Under the pieces are notes generated by a model. The model made no database searches. It was not told the DNA's origin and saw nothing but the letters and a program-made list of their open reading frames with translations. Below, in pieces: positions 1-5,461 of a stretch of DNA of 5,461 nucleotides (position 1 is the stretch's first letter; each line of letters opens with the position of its first letter). Location of the stretch: assembly GCA_030536165.1 (NCBI GenBank), contig JAUNQM010000174.1:1-5461 (forward strand), in the 5' to 3' direction. The stretch comes from Prevotellaceae bacterium (GTDB taxonomy: Bacteria > Bacteroidota > Bacteroidia > Bacteroidales > Bacteroidaceae). The translations under genes were made by a program, and so were the position numbers.

Positions 1-28
1 GGATAATTGAAAATGGATAATTGAGGGC
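1..28. repeat. Two tandem copies of a 14-bp unit, cut by window edge
   Basis: The ten bases GGATAATTGA occur at 1-10 and again at 15-24, giving a 14-base period (1-14 and 15-28, with the last four bases of each unit differing). The core GGATAATT also appears in inverted orientation at 124-131. The first copy begins exactly at the window edge, so the array may extend to the left. No coding sequence overlaps it. The match is exact over ten bases, but the sequence is AT-rich, so coincidence is not excluded. Function unknown. Confidence 0.5.
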
Positions 29-135
29 GTAAATATACCTTATTATATTACGTGCGCGCGCAAATATGAGTCATTCTGCGGAAAAAGTCCTGTTTTTTGG
101 CAAATATTTTTCTTGTAAAGAATAATTATCCTTCC

Positions 136-181
136 CTATCGTCATCCTGTAATCGGCTGGGGTGTTCAGGCATGACGAGAG
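136..181. repeat. Bulged inverted repeat in non-coding DNA
   Basis: Bases 139-145 pair with 172-178 and bases 146-149 pair with 167-170, leaving C171 as a single-base bulge. This gives 11 base pairs around a 17-base loop (150-166). Two more pairs (136-181 and 137-180) lie beyond an A-G mismatch. Neither strand has a T-run after the stem, so it does not look like an intrinsic terminator. It lies 11 bases beyond the tRNA terminator and no gene overlaps it. It could be a small palindromic repeat element or part of a structured RNA; nothing seen here decides between these. Confidence 0.45.
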
Positions 182-191
182 TAATGGGTAC

Positions 192-221
192 AAAAAAAGA
201 GAAGGTTTGTGGCCTTCTCTT
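192..221 (-). terminator. Rho-independent terminator after tRNA-Arg
   Basis: Bases 213-221 and 197-205 form a perfect 9-bp stem with a 7-base loop (206-212). Read on the minus strand, the stem runs into seven consecutive T residues (A192-A198 on the plus strand), of which five lie beyond the stem. It starts one base past the tRNA discriminator base and so ends the tRNA transcript, and probably also the secDF read-through transcript. The plus-strand direction has no T-run, so it should work only for leftward transcription. Confidence 0.9.
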
Positions 222-222
222 G

Positions 223-294
223 TACTCCCACCGAGAATCGAACTCGGATCTAATCTTTAGGAGAGACTTATTCTATCCATTGAACTATGAGAGC
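223..294 (-). tRNA. tRNA-Arg, anticodon CCU
   Basis: A 72-base cloverleaf folds on the minus strand, running from 294 down to 223. It has a 7-bp acceptor stem, T8, a 4-bp D stem with loop AATGGATA (G18, G19, and A20, a known arginine identity base), and a 5-bp anticodon stem with loop CTCCTAA. The anticodon CCT (complement of 259-261) has T33 before it and A37 after it and reads AGG codons. The variable region has 4 bases and the T arm has loop TTCGATT. The discriminator base is A. The CCA end is not encoded (the next bases are CAA) and must be added after transcription. The first acceptor pair is G1-U72, a wobble. No promoter is evident in the 95 bases between it and secDF, and a strong terminator follows at once. 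Confidence 0.95.
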
Positions 295-302
295 ATCATC
301 AG

Positions 303-384
303 TTGTCTGGTAGATTGGTCGTTTAGTCGTTTGGATATTGGGGGATGTCCCGCCAAACAACCAAACGACTAATCTCCTAAACAA
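303..384. repeat. Large inverted repeat built from degenerate 8-base units
   Basis: The left arm (303-334) reads as four consecutive octamers: TTGTCTGG, TAGATTGG, TCGTTTAG and TCGTTTGG. The right arm (353-384) holds four octamers of the opposite sense: CCAAACAA, CCAAACGA, CTAATCTC and CTAAACAA. In register, the 32-base arms give 26 Watson-Crick pairs, 2 G-T pairs and 4 mismatches. The 18-base centre can form a further GGG/CCC pairing (342-344 with 349-351). Shifted by one octamer, 323-334 and 361-372 form a perfect 12-bp stem. The structure fills the gap between the secDF stop codon and the tRNA. No T-run follows on the minus strand, so it is not a typical intrinsic terminator. Function unknown. 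Confidence 0.8.
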
Positions 385-389
385 CGTTC

Positions 390-3300
390 TTACTTCTTCT
401 TGCTTTTCTTGATGAAGAGGTAAGCTATTGGTGAAGCAATGAAGATTGACGAGAGTGTACCGAAGATTACACCAAGTATCATTGCGAATGCGAATGAACG
501 GATGCTCTGTCCACCAAGCACGAAGATGCAGAAGAGGACGAGGAGTGTTGTTGTTGATGTATTGATGGTACGTGCCAATGTCTGGTTCAGTGATTCGTTG
601 AAGAGTTTGTAGTGTTCGCGGTTAGGATAGAGCTTGATGTTCTCACGCATACGGTCGAATACTACCACCTTGTCGTTGATTGAGTAACCGATAACGGTAA
701 GGATTGCACCGATGAATGTCTGGTCGATTTCGAGTGAGAATGGCATCCATCCCCAGCAGATTGAATAGAGACCGAGAACTGTGAGTGCGTCGAATGCAAG
801 TGCTACTGTTGAACCGATTGAGAATGCCATGTTGCGGAAGCGGAGCAGGATGTAGAGGAAGATTACGATGAGGGCGATGATACAGCTGATGTATGCGCCG
901 TGGGTAATATCCTTTGCTACTGATGGTCCCACCTTTGTTGATGAGATGATTGAACCACCATTGCGTACGTCTGGATCCTTGAATGTCTCGAAGTCTTTCT
1001 GTGTGCAGAGGCCTGCGTCAGAGAGTGACTTGAAGAGTTTTTCTTCTACTTGTCCGTCGATAGCTGGGTCGTTTTCTTCTATCTTGTAGTTTGTTGAGAT
1101 ACGGATTGTCTTGTGGTCAGTTCCGAGTGCGATAGCTGATGAGTTATAGCCTTCGAATGTTGATGCGAGGACTTCGCGTACCTGCTCTGGCTCTACTGCC
1201 TTCTCGAATACAACTACATAGTTACGTCCACCTGTGAAGTCGATACTCTTGCTGAGTCCGCGTGTGAAGAGGAATGCAAGGAATACGATTGCTGCGATGC
1301 CTACGAGTGTGAATGTCTTCTTGTACATGCTCATGAAGTCGAACTTGGTGTTCTGCATGAAGTTCTTCGACATTGCTGTAACGAAAGTGAGGTTCTGCCA
1401 CTTGTCGTGCTTCAGTCTGTTCTCATAAACGAGACGAGTGAGGAATACGGCTGTGAAGAATGAGCATACGATACCAATGATGAGTGTGGTAGCGAATCCA
1501 CGGATAGGACCTGTACCGAACATGTAGAGGATGATACCTGTGAGGATTGATGTGAGGTTAGAGTCGAAGATTGCTGAGAATGCGTTGCTGTAACCAAGAG
1601 CAATTGCCTCGCGGGTTGTATGTCCTGCGCGGAGTTCTTCCTTTGTACGTTCATATATAAGCACGTTAGCATCGACTGCCATACCGAGTGTGAGCACGAT
1701 ACCTGCGATACCTGGCATTGTGAGTGCTGCCTGGAATGATGTGAGGATACCGAGTGTGAAGAAGAGGTTGAGGAGGAGTGCGCAGTCAGCTACGAGTCCA
1801 GGGATTACTCCGTAGAGCATCATCATGAAGATGCAGAGGAGTACGAATGCGATGATGAATGACCAGATTCCCTGATTGATTGAAGCCTGACCGAGTGATG
1901 GACCTACGACTTCTTCCTGTACGATACGTGCTGGAGCAGGCATCTTACCTGAAACGAGTGTGTTTGCCAAGTCCTTAGTATCTTCAACTGTGAACGAACC
2001 TGTAATCTGAGAGTTACCACCGTCGATTTCGCAGTTTACGTTTGGTGCGCTATAGACAACGTTGTCAAGAACGATAGCAACAGCCTTGCCTACGTTAGCC
2101 TTTGTGAGCTGTGCCCAACGACGTGCACCGTCGCTGTTCATGCTCATGCTTACTGATGGCTTGCCGAAGTTGTCGAATTCGTCGCGTGCAGTAGTGATGA
2201 CGTCACCCTCGATAGGTGCGCGACCGTTAGTCTGAGTTACCTTGATTGCATAGAGTTCGAAAATCTCGTGACGAGCATCGAAGTCAGCTGCCTTTGCACC
2301 CCAGAGGAGCTTGAGGTCTGTAGGGAGAACTCTTTTTGCATATTCGCTGTAGATAACCTTGTTGACGTCAGCTGTGTCACGATAGCTTGCATAACCTACG
2401 CATGCACCACGAGAACCCTGTGCTGGCTGGAAGATAGCGAGAAGAGGGTGCTGCTTCTTTGCCTTTTCAATGTCGGAACCATTCTTTGCCTTATCCTTTG
2501 CTGCGTCCTTGTCACCAGTCTTGCTGAGTGCTGCTGCAAGGTCTTTCTTTGCATCGGCTGTAGCTGCAGTGTCCTTAACTTCAGCTTCTGCAGTTTCTTC
2601 TGCTGCTTCAACTTTTTCTGCTACTGCAGTTGTGTCTTCAGCAACTTCTCCGTTGTTAGCAGCAAGCTGATCAAGCTGGTTGAAGTAAGGGATGATTTCG
2701 CTTCCGTTGAATGTCTCCCAGAATTCGAGGTTTGCACTTCCCTGGAGGAGCTTACGCATACGCTCTGGCTCTTTGATACCTGGCATTTCAACCATGATAC
2801 GACCTTGCTGGCCTTCGAGCTTCTGGATGTTAGGCTGAACAACGCCGAACTTATCGATACGGCTGCGGACAACTCTATAAGAGTTTTCGATTGCTGCACC
2901 AACTTCCTTGTTGAGGGCTGCAATGACTTCCTTGTCAGTGCTTTGAGTGTTAACCTCGCCCTTCAACTGCTGAGTTGCGAAGATTTCAGCAAGACGTCCG
3001 TTTGGCTTAACTTCTTTGTAGGCATTGACAAACAGAGTGATGAAGTCAGTCTGTGAAGTCTTAGCTTCTTCCTTTGCCATTGACAAAGCCTTTACATAAT
3101 CCTGGTCTTTTTTGTGGTCGGCGAGAATATCCACTACGTCTGGAACAGATACTTCCAGAATAACATTCATACCACCTTTCAGGTCAAGACCTAAACCAAT
3201 CTCTGTTTCACGGCACTGCTTAAATGTGTAGCCTAACCATACCTTTTCATTTGCTATCGAGTCAAGATACTCCTGACCTTCACGCTCTCCCATCGCAGCA

Positions 3301-3404
3301 GCCTTGTTCTCATAGTGGCTTGTTACGAAGGAGAATGACAAATAAAAGATGCAGACAAGTGCTAAAGCAATAGCGATGAACTTTACAATTCCTTTGTTTT
3401 GCAT
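390..3404 (-). CDS. secDF: Fused protein-export membrane protein SecDF
   Basis: This is a 1004-residue fusion of SecD and SecF, the accessory subunits of the SecYEG translocon. They use the proton motive force to pull exported proteins through on the periplasmic side. The SecD half has a first membrane segment (about 8-28), the GLDLKGG motif (72-78), a large periplasmic P1 domain, and five membrane segments between about 510 and 660 with GMAVDANVLIYER (574-586). The SecF half begins near 690, has IDFTGG (721-726) and IGYSINDKVVVFDR (905-918), and carries five membrane segments from about 838 to 998. D578, D911 and R945 match the proton-relay residues D340, D637 and R671 known from Thermus SecDF; the D911-R945 spacing of 34 is identical. 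The fused form and length are usual for Bacteroidota. An Ala/Glu/Lys-rich stretch (about 254-318) interrupts P1. The start is fixed by the need for the first membrane segment, since the next Met is residue 38. The leader has no Shine-Dalgarno site. Confidence 0.97.
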   Translation of the reverse strand: MQNKGIVKFIAIALALVCIFYLSFSFVTSHYENKAAAMGEREGQEYLDSIANEKVWLGYTFKQCRETEIGLGLDLKGGMNVILEVSVPDVVDILADHKKDQDYVKALSMAKEEAKTSQTDFITLFVNAYKEVKPNGRLAEIFATQQLKGEVNTQSTDKEVIAALNKEVGAAIENSYRVVRSRIDKFGVVQPNIQKLEGQQGRIMVEMPGIKEPERMRKLLQGSANLEFWETFNGSEIIPYFNQLDQLAANNGEVAEDTTAVAEKVEAAEETAEAEVKDTAATADAKKDLAAALSKTGDKDAAKDKAKNGSDIEKAKKQHPLLAIFQPAQGSRGACVGYASYRDTADVNKVIYSEYAKRVLPTDLKLLWGAKAADFDARHEIFELYAIKVTQTNGRAPIEGDVITTARDEFDNFGKPSVSMSMNSDGARRWAQLTKANVGKAVAIVLDNVVYSAPNVNCEIDGGNSQITGSFTVEDTKDLANTLVSGKMPAPARIVQEEVVGPSLGQASINQGIWSFIIAFVLLCIFMMMLYGVIPGLVADCALLLNLFFTLGILTSFQAALTMPGIAGIVLTLGMAVDANVLIYERTKEELRAGHTTREAIALGYSNAFSAIFDSNLTSILTGIILYMFGTGPIRGFATTLIIGIVCSFFTAVFLTRLVYENRLKHDKWQNLTFVTAMSKNFMQNTKFDFMSMYKKTFTLVGIAAIVFLAFLFTRGLSKSIDFTGGRNYVVVFEKAVEPEQVREVLASTFEGYNSSAIALGTDHKTIRISTNYKIEENDPAIDGQVEEKLFKSLSDAGLCTQKDFETFKDPDVRNGGSIISSTKVGPSVAKDITHGAYISCIIALIVIFLYILLRFRNMAFSIGSTVALAFDALTVLGLYSICWGWMPFSLEIDQTFIGAILTVIGYSINDKVVVFDRMRENIKLYPNREHYKLFNESLNQTLARTINTSTTTLLVLFCIFVLGGQSIRSFAFAMILGVIFGTLSSIFIASPIAYLFIKKSKKK
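2451..2645 (-). other. Low-complexity charged insert in SecDF P1 domain
   Basis: Residues 254-318 of SecDF consist almost entirely of Ala, Glu, Asp, Lys and Thr. They sit between the conserved stretch ANLEFWETF (about 225-233) and the next ordered stretch, VGYASYRDT (336-344). The first part is acidic (AEETAEAE) and the second part lysine-rich (DKDAAKDKAK), so charge is segregated along it. The topology places it in the periplasm. It is probably a disordered linker or loop on the P1 base. Sequences of this kind vary strongly between species even where the rest of SecDF is conserved. Confidence 0.75.
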
Positions 3405-3457
3405 AATTTTTTTGTTTATTTTAATTATTAAATATTAGTATTCGCGATTTTAGCGTG

Positions 3458-3465
3458 CAAATATA
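3458..3465 (-). promoter_or_regulatory. Probable secDF promoter, -7 element
   Basis: On the minus strand this reads TATATTTG, a full match to the Bacteroidetes -7 consensus TAnnTTTG. It lies 53 bases before the secDF start codon, implying a leader of roughly 45 bases that is very AT-rich (AATAAACAAAAAAATT just before ATG) and has no Shine-Dalgarno site, as is common in this phylum. A -33 TTTG at the usual 19-23 base spacing is not present, so the promoter is likely but not textbook. No clear terminator separates it from the upstream hydrolase gene. Confidence 0.6.
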
Positions 3466-3533
3466 ACGAAAAAATCCGACATAGAAGACTTTTTCGCTCT
3501 TTATTTGATAAAAAAAGGTAAAAATGTGGTGTT

Positions 3534-4628
3534 TTAGTCGATTTTCAGCCAACAAATCATAGGAAAGTGGTCGCTGACCGTGATTTTGTTGTCAACTTTG
3601 CATGCATAAGGTTTGATTGCGCCGGAGCAGAGAATGTTGTCAATTCGGACGTAAAATCCTTTCTCGTTGTATGAGATTCCGAGTCCGTTACCTGATGATA
3701 CGAAACAATCGGTGAGCTCAGATGCGATGGTGTGATGGACGTAGGATATTGGATTGTCGTTGAAGTCGCCGCAGACGATTAACTTCTCGTTTTTATGTTC
3801 TGAGATAAAGGCGGCAATTTCGCGTGCCTGTTCGCTCCGAGGAATCGTTGCGTTGGAGAGTTTTCTTACTATAAACTTTGACTCTTCCTTGATGTTGTCG
3901 CGTTCGAAGTTGCGGTCTCTAATGTCGCGCAGCATCTCTTTATATTCCTCTTTTTCGTCGGAACTAAACTGGTAGCTTTCAAGGTGACAATTGACAACAA
4001 GGATAGTGTCTGATTCTTTCTTCAACCAGAAAGCAACAGCAGAGTTTTTATTCGATTTCACCAAGATATTTTCTACTTTGATAATAGGATATTTGCTTAT
4101 GACAAAGAGGTCTTTGTTGTCCTTGATTTCTTCTATGTCGCCACTGAAAAATTCATACGTGTTCAGTGTTTTCTTGAGGTATTCAAATGGGTATCCTATA
4201 CCGTATGATTCTTGTAGGCAGACGATGTCGGCATCGGCATTTTTGAGGTACTGCAACACTACGTTCTCACCGTTTTCATCATATTCTTTAGACCCAAATG
4301 AATGCGTATTGTAAGAGATAACCTTTATGGCATCTTCGTGCACTGTGCTTGGCATGTTCAGTGGGCAGTATGTTCTGATAGGTGCGGCACAGATGATGAA
4401 TCCAATAATAGGGATTACCAGATACTTCTTCTTTACAAAGAACCAGAACACGAATAAAGCAAGGTTGATAAGGATAAAAAATGGGAAGAACAGTCCGATT
4501 GTGGAGAGCTTTGGAAATGACGCAGGGTTAATGTAATAGCTGTAGCCCACGACAATCATTGCCAATATGCTTGCCACATTAGCCCCTGCAATGACTTTGA
4601 GAAAAGGATTGCCTTTCTTATCCTTCAT
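3534..4628 (-). CDS. Membrane-anchored endonuclease/exonuclease/phosphatase family hydrolase
   Basis: This is a 364-residue protein with three N-terminal membrane segments (about 12-33, 43-65 and 69-86) followed by a DNase I-like metal-dependent hydrolase domain (about 100-364). The active-site motifs are all present: SYNTHS (105-110, N107), LQE (138-140, metal-binding E140), NCHLES (213-218, H215), GDFND (287-291, D288 and N290), RIDNIL (328-333, D330) and SDHFP (352-356, D353 and H354). It should cleave a phosphodiester or phosphomonoester. The substrate could be nucleic acid, an inositol phosphate or a lipid head group, and the sequence does not say which. A basic N-terminus (MKDKK) and KKK at 66-68 between the second and third segments suggest that the catalytic domain is periplasmic, which argues against a DNA-repair role. 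It starts 51 bp after the rhomboid stop codon with no promoter in between, so the two are probably co-transcribed. The start is well set because the next Met (24) lies inside the first membrane segment. The AAGG at 4640-4643 is a weak, distant ribosome site. Confidence 0.9.
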   Translation of the reverse strand: MKDKKGNPFLKVIAGANVASILAMIVVGYSYYINPASFPKLSTIGLFFPFFILINLALFVFWFFVKKKYLVIPIIGFIICAAPIRTYCPLNMPSTVHEDAIKVISYNTHSFGSKEYDENGENVVLQYLKNADADIVCLQESYGIGYPFEYLKKTLNTYEFFSGDIEEIKDNKDLFVISKYPIIKVENILVKSNKNSAVAFWLKKESDTILVVNCHLESYQFSSDEKEEYKEMLRDIRDRNFERDNIKEESKFIVRKLSNATIPRSEQAREIAAFISEHKNEKLIVCGDFNDNPISYVHHTIASELTDCFVSSGNGLGISYNEKGFYVRIDNILCSGAIKPYACKVDNKITVSDHFPMICWLKID

Positions 4629-4679
4629 ACAATCTTAAACCTTCAATCCGGCCACTGTCTTTGGTTGTCGGTATTATCT

Positions 4680-5402
4680 TTAATCCCTGAAAAATCTATT
4701 AAACTTACGGCTGCCTGTGAAGAACCTCGTGTTGCTTCCACCGCCTCTCTGCCAATGTCTGATAAGCAAGAAACCAAATAGCATGCCGCCAAGGTGGGCG
4801 AAGTGTGCTACGTTTGAGTTACCATAGCTTGCAAGTCCGGAGATGAGTTCGATGGCAATATAAATCATCACAAACCACTTTGCCTTAATAGGCACAGGCA
4901 GTGGGAATATGAAAATTCTCTCTTCGGGGAATATCATTCCAAAGGCAAGTAGGATGCCGTAGATAGCACCTGAGGCACCAACGGTTGTCCATGTGTTGAG
5001 GAATGCATCCATGCCTATCTGCATCTGTCCGTTGAGGTTTACCATCTCGTAAGCCGACAGTCCTTGCGCATAGTATGCTATAAGCTGCACAAGCTCTTGC
5101 ACGAGTCCTGCGCCAATACCACAAATAAGATAGTAGATAAGGAAACGCTTCTCGCCCATGACGCGCTCAATGGTCACGCCAAACATCCACAAGGCGAACA
5201 TGTTAAAGAAGATATGCTGCCAGTTGGCATGCATAAACATGTATGTTATGAGCTGGTAGAGTTGGAAGTCTGAAGCCTTGAAGAAGTGCAGGCCTAATAT
5301 ATTATTAAGGTCGATGCCACGCAGTCCGAGCACATACATAGCAAAGAATGCGATGACATTGATGATAAGAAGATTTTTGGTTACTGTAGGTATTTCACGC
5401 AT
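4680..5402 (-). CDS. Rhomboid family intramembrane serine protease
   Basis: This 240-residue polytopic membrane protein cleaves transmembrane segments of substrate proteins within the bilayer. The catalytic dyad is visible: S144 in GASG (142-145) and H203 in AHLGG (202-206), the latter in a GxxxG-type helix (GGMLFG, 205-210). Supporting residues H58, H63 and N67 lie in HANWQHIFFN (58-67), equivalent to the GlpG oxyanion-stabilising H150/N154 region. Membrane segments are near 10-27, 49-77, 86-110, 140-158, 174-191 and 198-216. The tail is short, basic and Gly/Arg/Phe-rich (218-240). N67 and S144 are 77 residues apart against 47 in E. coli GlpG, so there is an insert of about 30 residues (roughly 108-138) before the serine helix. 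The start is supported by AAAGGA (5411-5416) with an 8-base spacing and by a promoter upstream. It appears to be the first gene of a two-gene unit with the hydrolase. The substrate is unknown. Confidence 0.95.
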   Translation of the reverse strand: MREIPTVTKNLLIINVIAFFAMYVLGLRGIDLNNILGLHFFKASDFQLYQLITYMFMHANWQHIFFNMFALWMFGVTIERVMGEKRFLIYYLICGIGAGLVQELVQLIAYYAQGLSAYEMVNLNGQMQIGMDAFLNTWTTVGASGAIYGILLAFGMIFPEERIFIFPLPVPIKAKWFVMIYIAIELISGLASYGNSNVAHFAHLGGMLFGFLLIRHWQRGGGSNTRFFTGSRKFNRFFRD

Positions 5403-5410
5403 GATGATTA

Positions 5411-5416
5411 TCCTTT
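5411..5416 (-). promoter_or_regulatory. Shine-Dalgarno site of the rhomboid gene
   Basis: On the minus strand this reads AAAGGA and lies 8 bases before the ATG at 5402-5400. It is the clearest ribosome-binding site in the window; secDF has none and the hydrolase gene has only a weak, distant one. It fixes the rhomboid start. Confidence 0.65.
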
Positions 5417-5431
5417 ATTCGTTTGTGAGTG

Positions 5432-5461
5432 CAAAGATAGTGCAAGTTGAGCGAAATACAA
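5432..5461 (-). promoter_or_regulatory. Promoter of the rhomboid-hydrolase unit
   Basis: On the minus strand, 5439-5432 reads TATCTTTG, a full match to the Bacteroidetes -7 consensus TAnnTTTG. Nineteen bases further upstream, the last three bases of the window (5459-5461) read TTG, the end of a possible -33 TTTG whose first base lies outside the window. The -7 element ends 29 bases before the ATG, so the leader would be about 20-25 bases, enough to carry the AAAGGA site. This makes the rhomboid gene the likely first gene of its transcript. Confidence 0.7.

Noticed and set aside
61..108. CAAATAT at 61-67 and 101-107 as minus-strand -7 promoter elements
   Set aside because: They read CATATTTG and AATATTTG, each lacking the first T of TAnnTTTG, and no -33 TTTG is correctly spaced; a gene to the left cannot be seen in this window.
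97..372. Plus-strand open frame of 91 codons
   Set aside because: It starts with TTG without a ribosome site, runs across the terminator, the whole tRNA on the other strand and the inverted repeat, and its product resembles no protein family.
303..384. The octamer inverted repeat as the secDF intrinsic terminator
   Set aside because: No T-run follows the stem on the minus strand and the stem is far longer than a typical terminator, so I left it as a repeat.
303..384. The octamer array as a CRISPR array
   Set aside because: The units are contiguous with no unique spacers, are only 8 bases long, and reverse orientation at the centre; no cas gene is present.
1412..1672. Minus-strand open frame of 86 codons within secDF
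   Set aside because: It is an out-of-frame reading inside the conserved SecD membrane region, with no start signal or family resemblance.
2470..2670. Plus-strand open frame with an Ala/Ser-rich product resembling a signal sequence
   Set aside because: It is the complement of the low-complexity SecDF insert; the composition is inherited from the sense strand.
2268..3056. Plus-strand open frame of 262 codons
   Set aside because: It lies wholly antisense to secDF. Its Cys-, Leu- and Val-rich product is what the complement of biased Ala, Thr and Lys codons gives, and it has no recognisable domain.
3505..3533. Terminator after the hydrolase gene
   Set aside because: T-runs exist on the minus strand but no GC stem precedes them.

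Overview
The window looks like a chromosomal segment from a member of the Bacteroidota, most likely Prevotella or a close relative. The grounds are a single-polypeptide SecDF of about 1,000 residues, promoters of the Bacteroidetes type (TAnnTTTG at -7 instead of an E. coli -10), A-rich leaders with weak or absent Shine-Dalgarno sites, and a rhomboid/phosphodiesterase gene pair of the kind found in this phylum. The genus assignment is inference.

All recognisable genes lie on the minus strand, so they are transcribed from right to left. From right to left they are: a rhomboid intramembrane serine protease (4680-5402) with a good promoter just upstream; a membrane-anchored endonuclease/exonuclease/phosphatase-family hydrolase (3534-4628), separated by 51 bp and probably co-transcribed; a 129-bp AT-rich gap with a likely promoter; the fused protein-export gene secDF (390-3404); a compact gap filled by an unusual inverted repeat built from degenerate 8-base units (303-384); a tRNA-Arg with anticodon CCU (223-294); and a strong intrinsic terminator (192-221) one base beyond the tRNA. 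The last 190 bases (1-190) hold no supportable gene but contain short repeats: a 14-bp direct repeat cut by the window edge, an alternating GC palindrome and a bulged hairpin.

The three proteins share an envelope theme: export across the inner membrane (SecDF), intramembrane proteolysis (rhomboid) and a hydrolase whose topology places its active site in the periplasm. No direct functional link between secDF and the other two is visible. The coding part is ordinary housekeeping sequence. The most unusual structure is the octamer-built inverted repeat between secDF and the tRNA, with no recognisable promoter between them, which suggests a secDF-tRNA read-through transcript. I see no evidence of a defence system, phage, transposase or CRISPR array.
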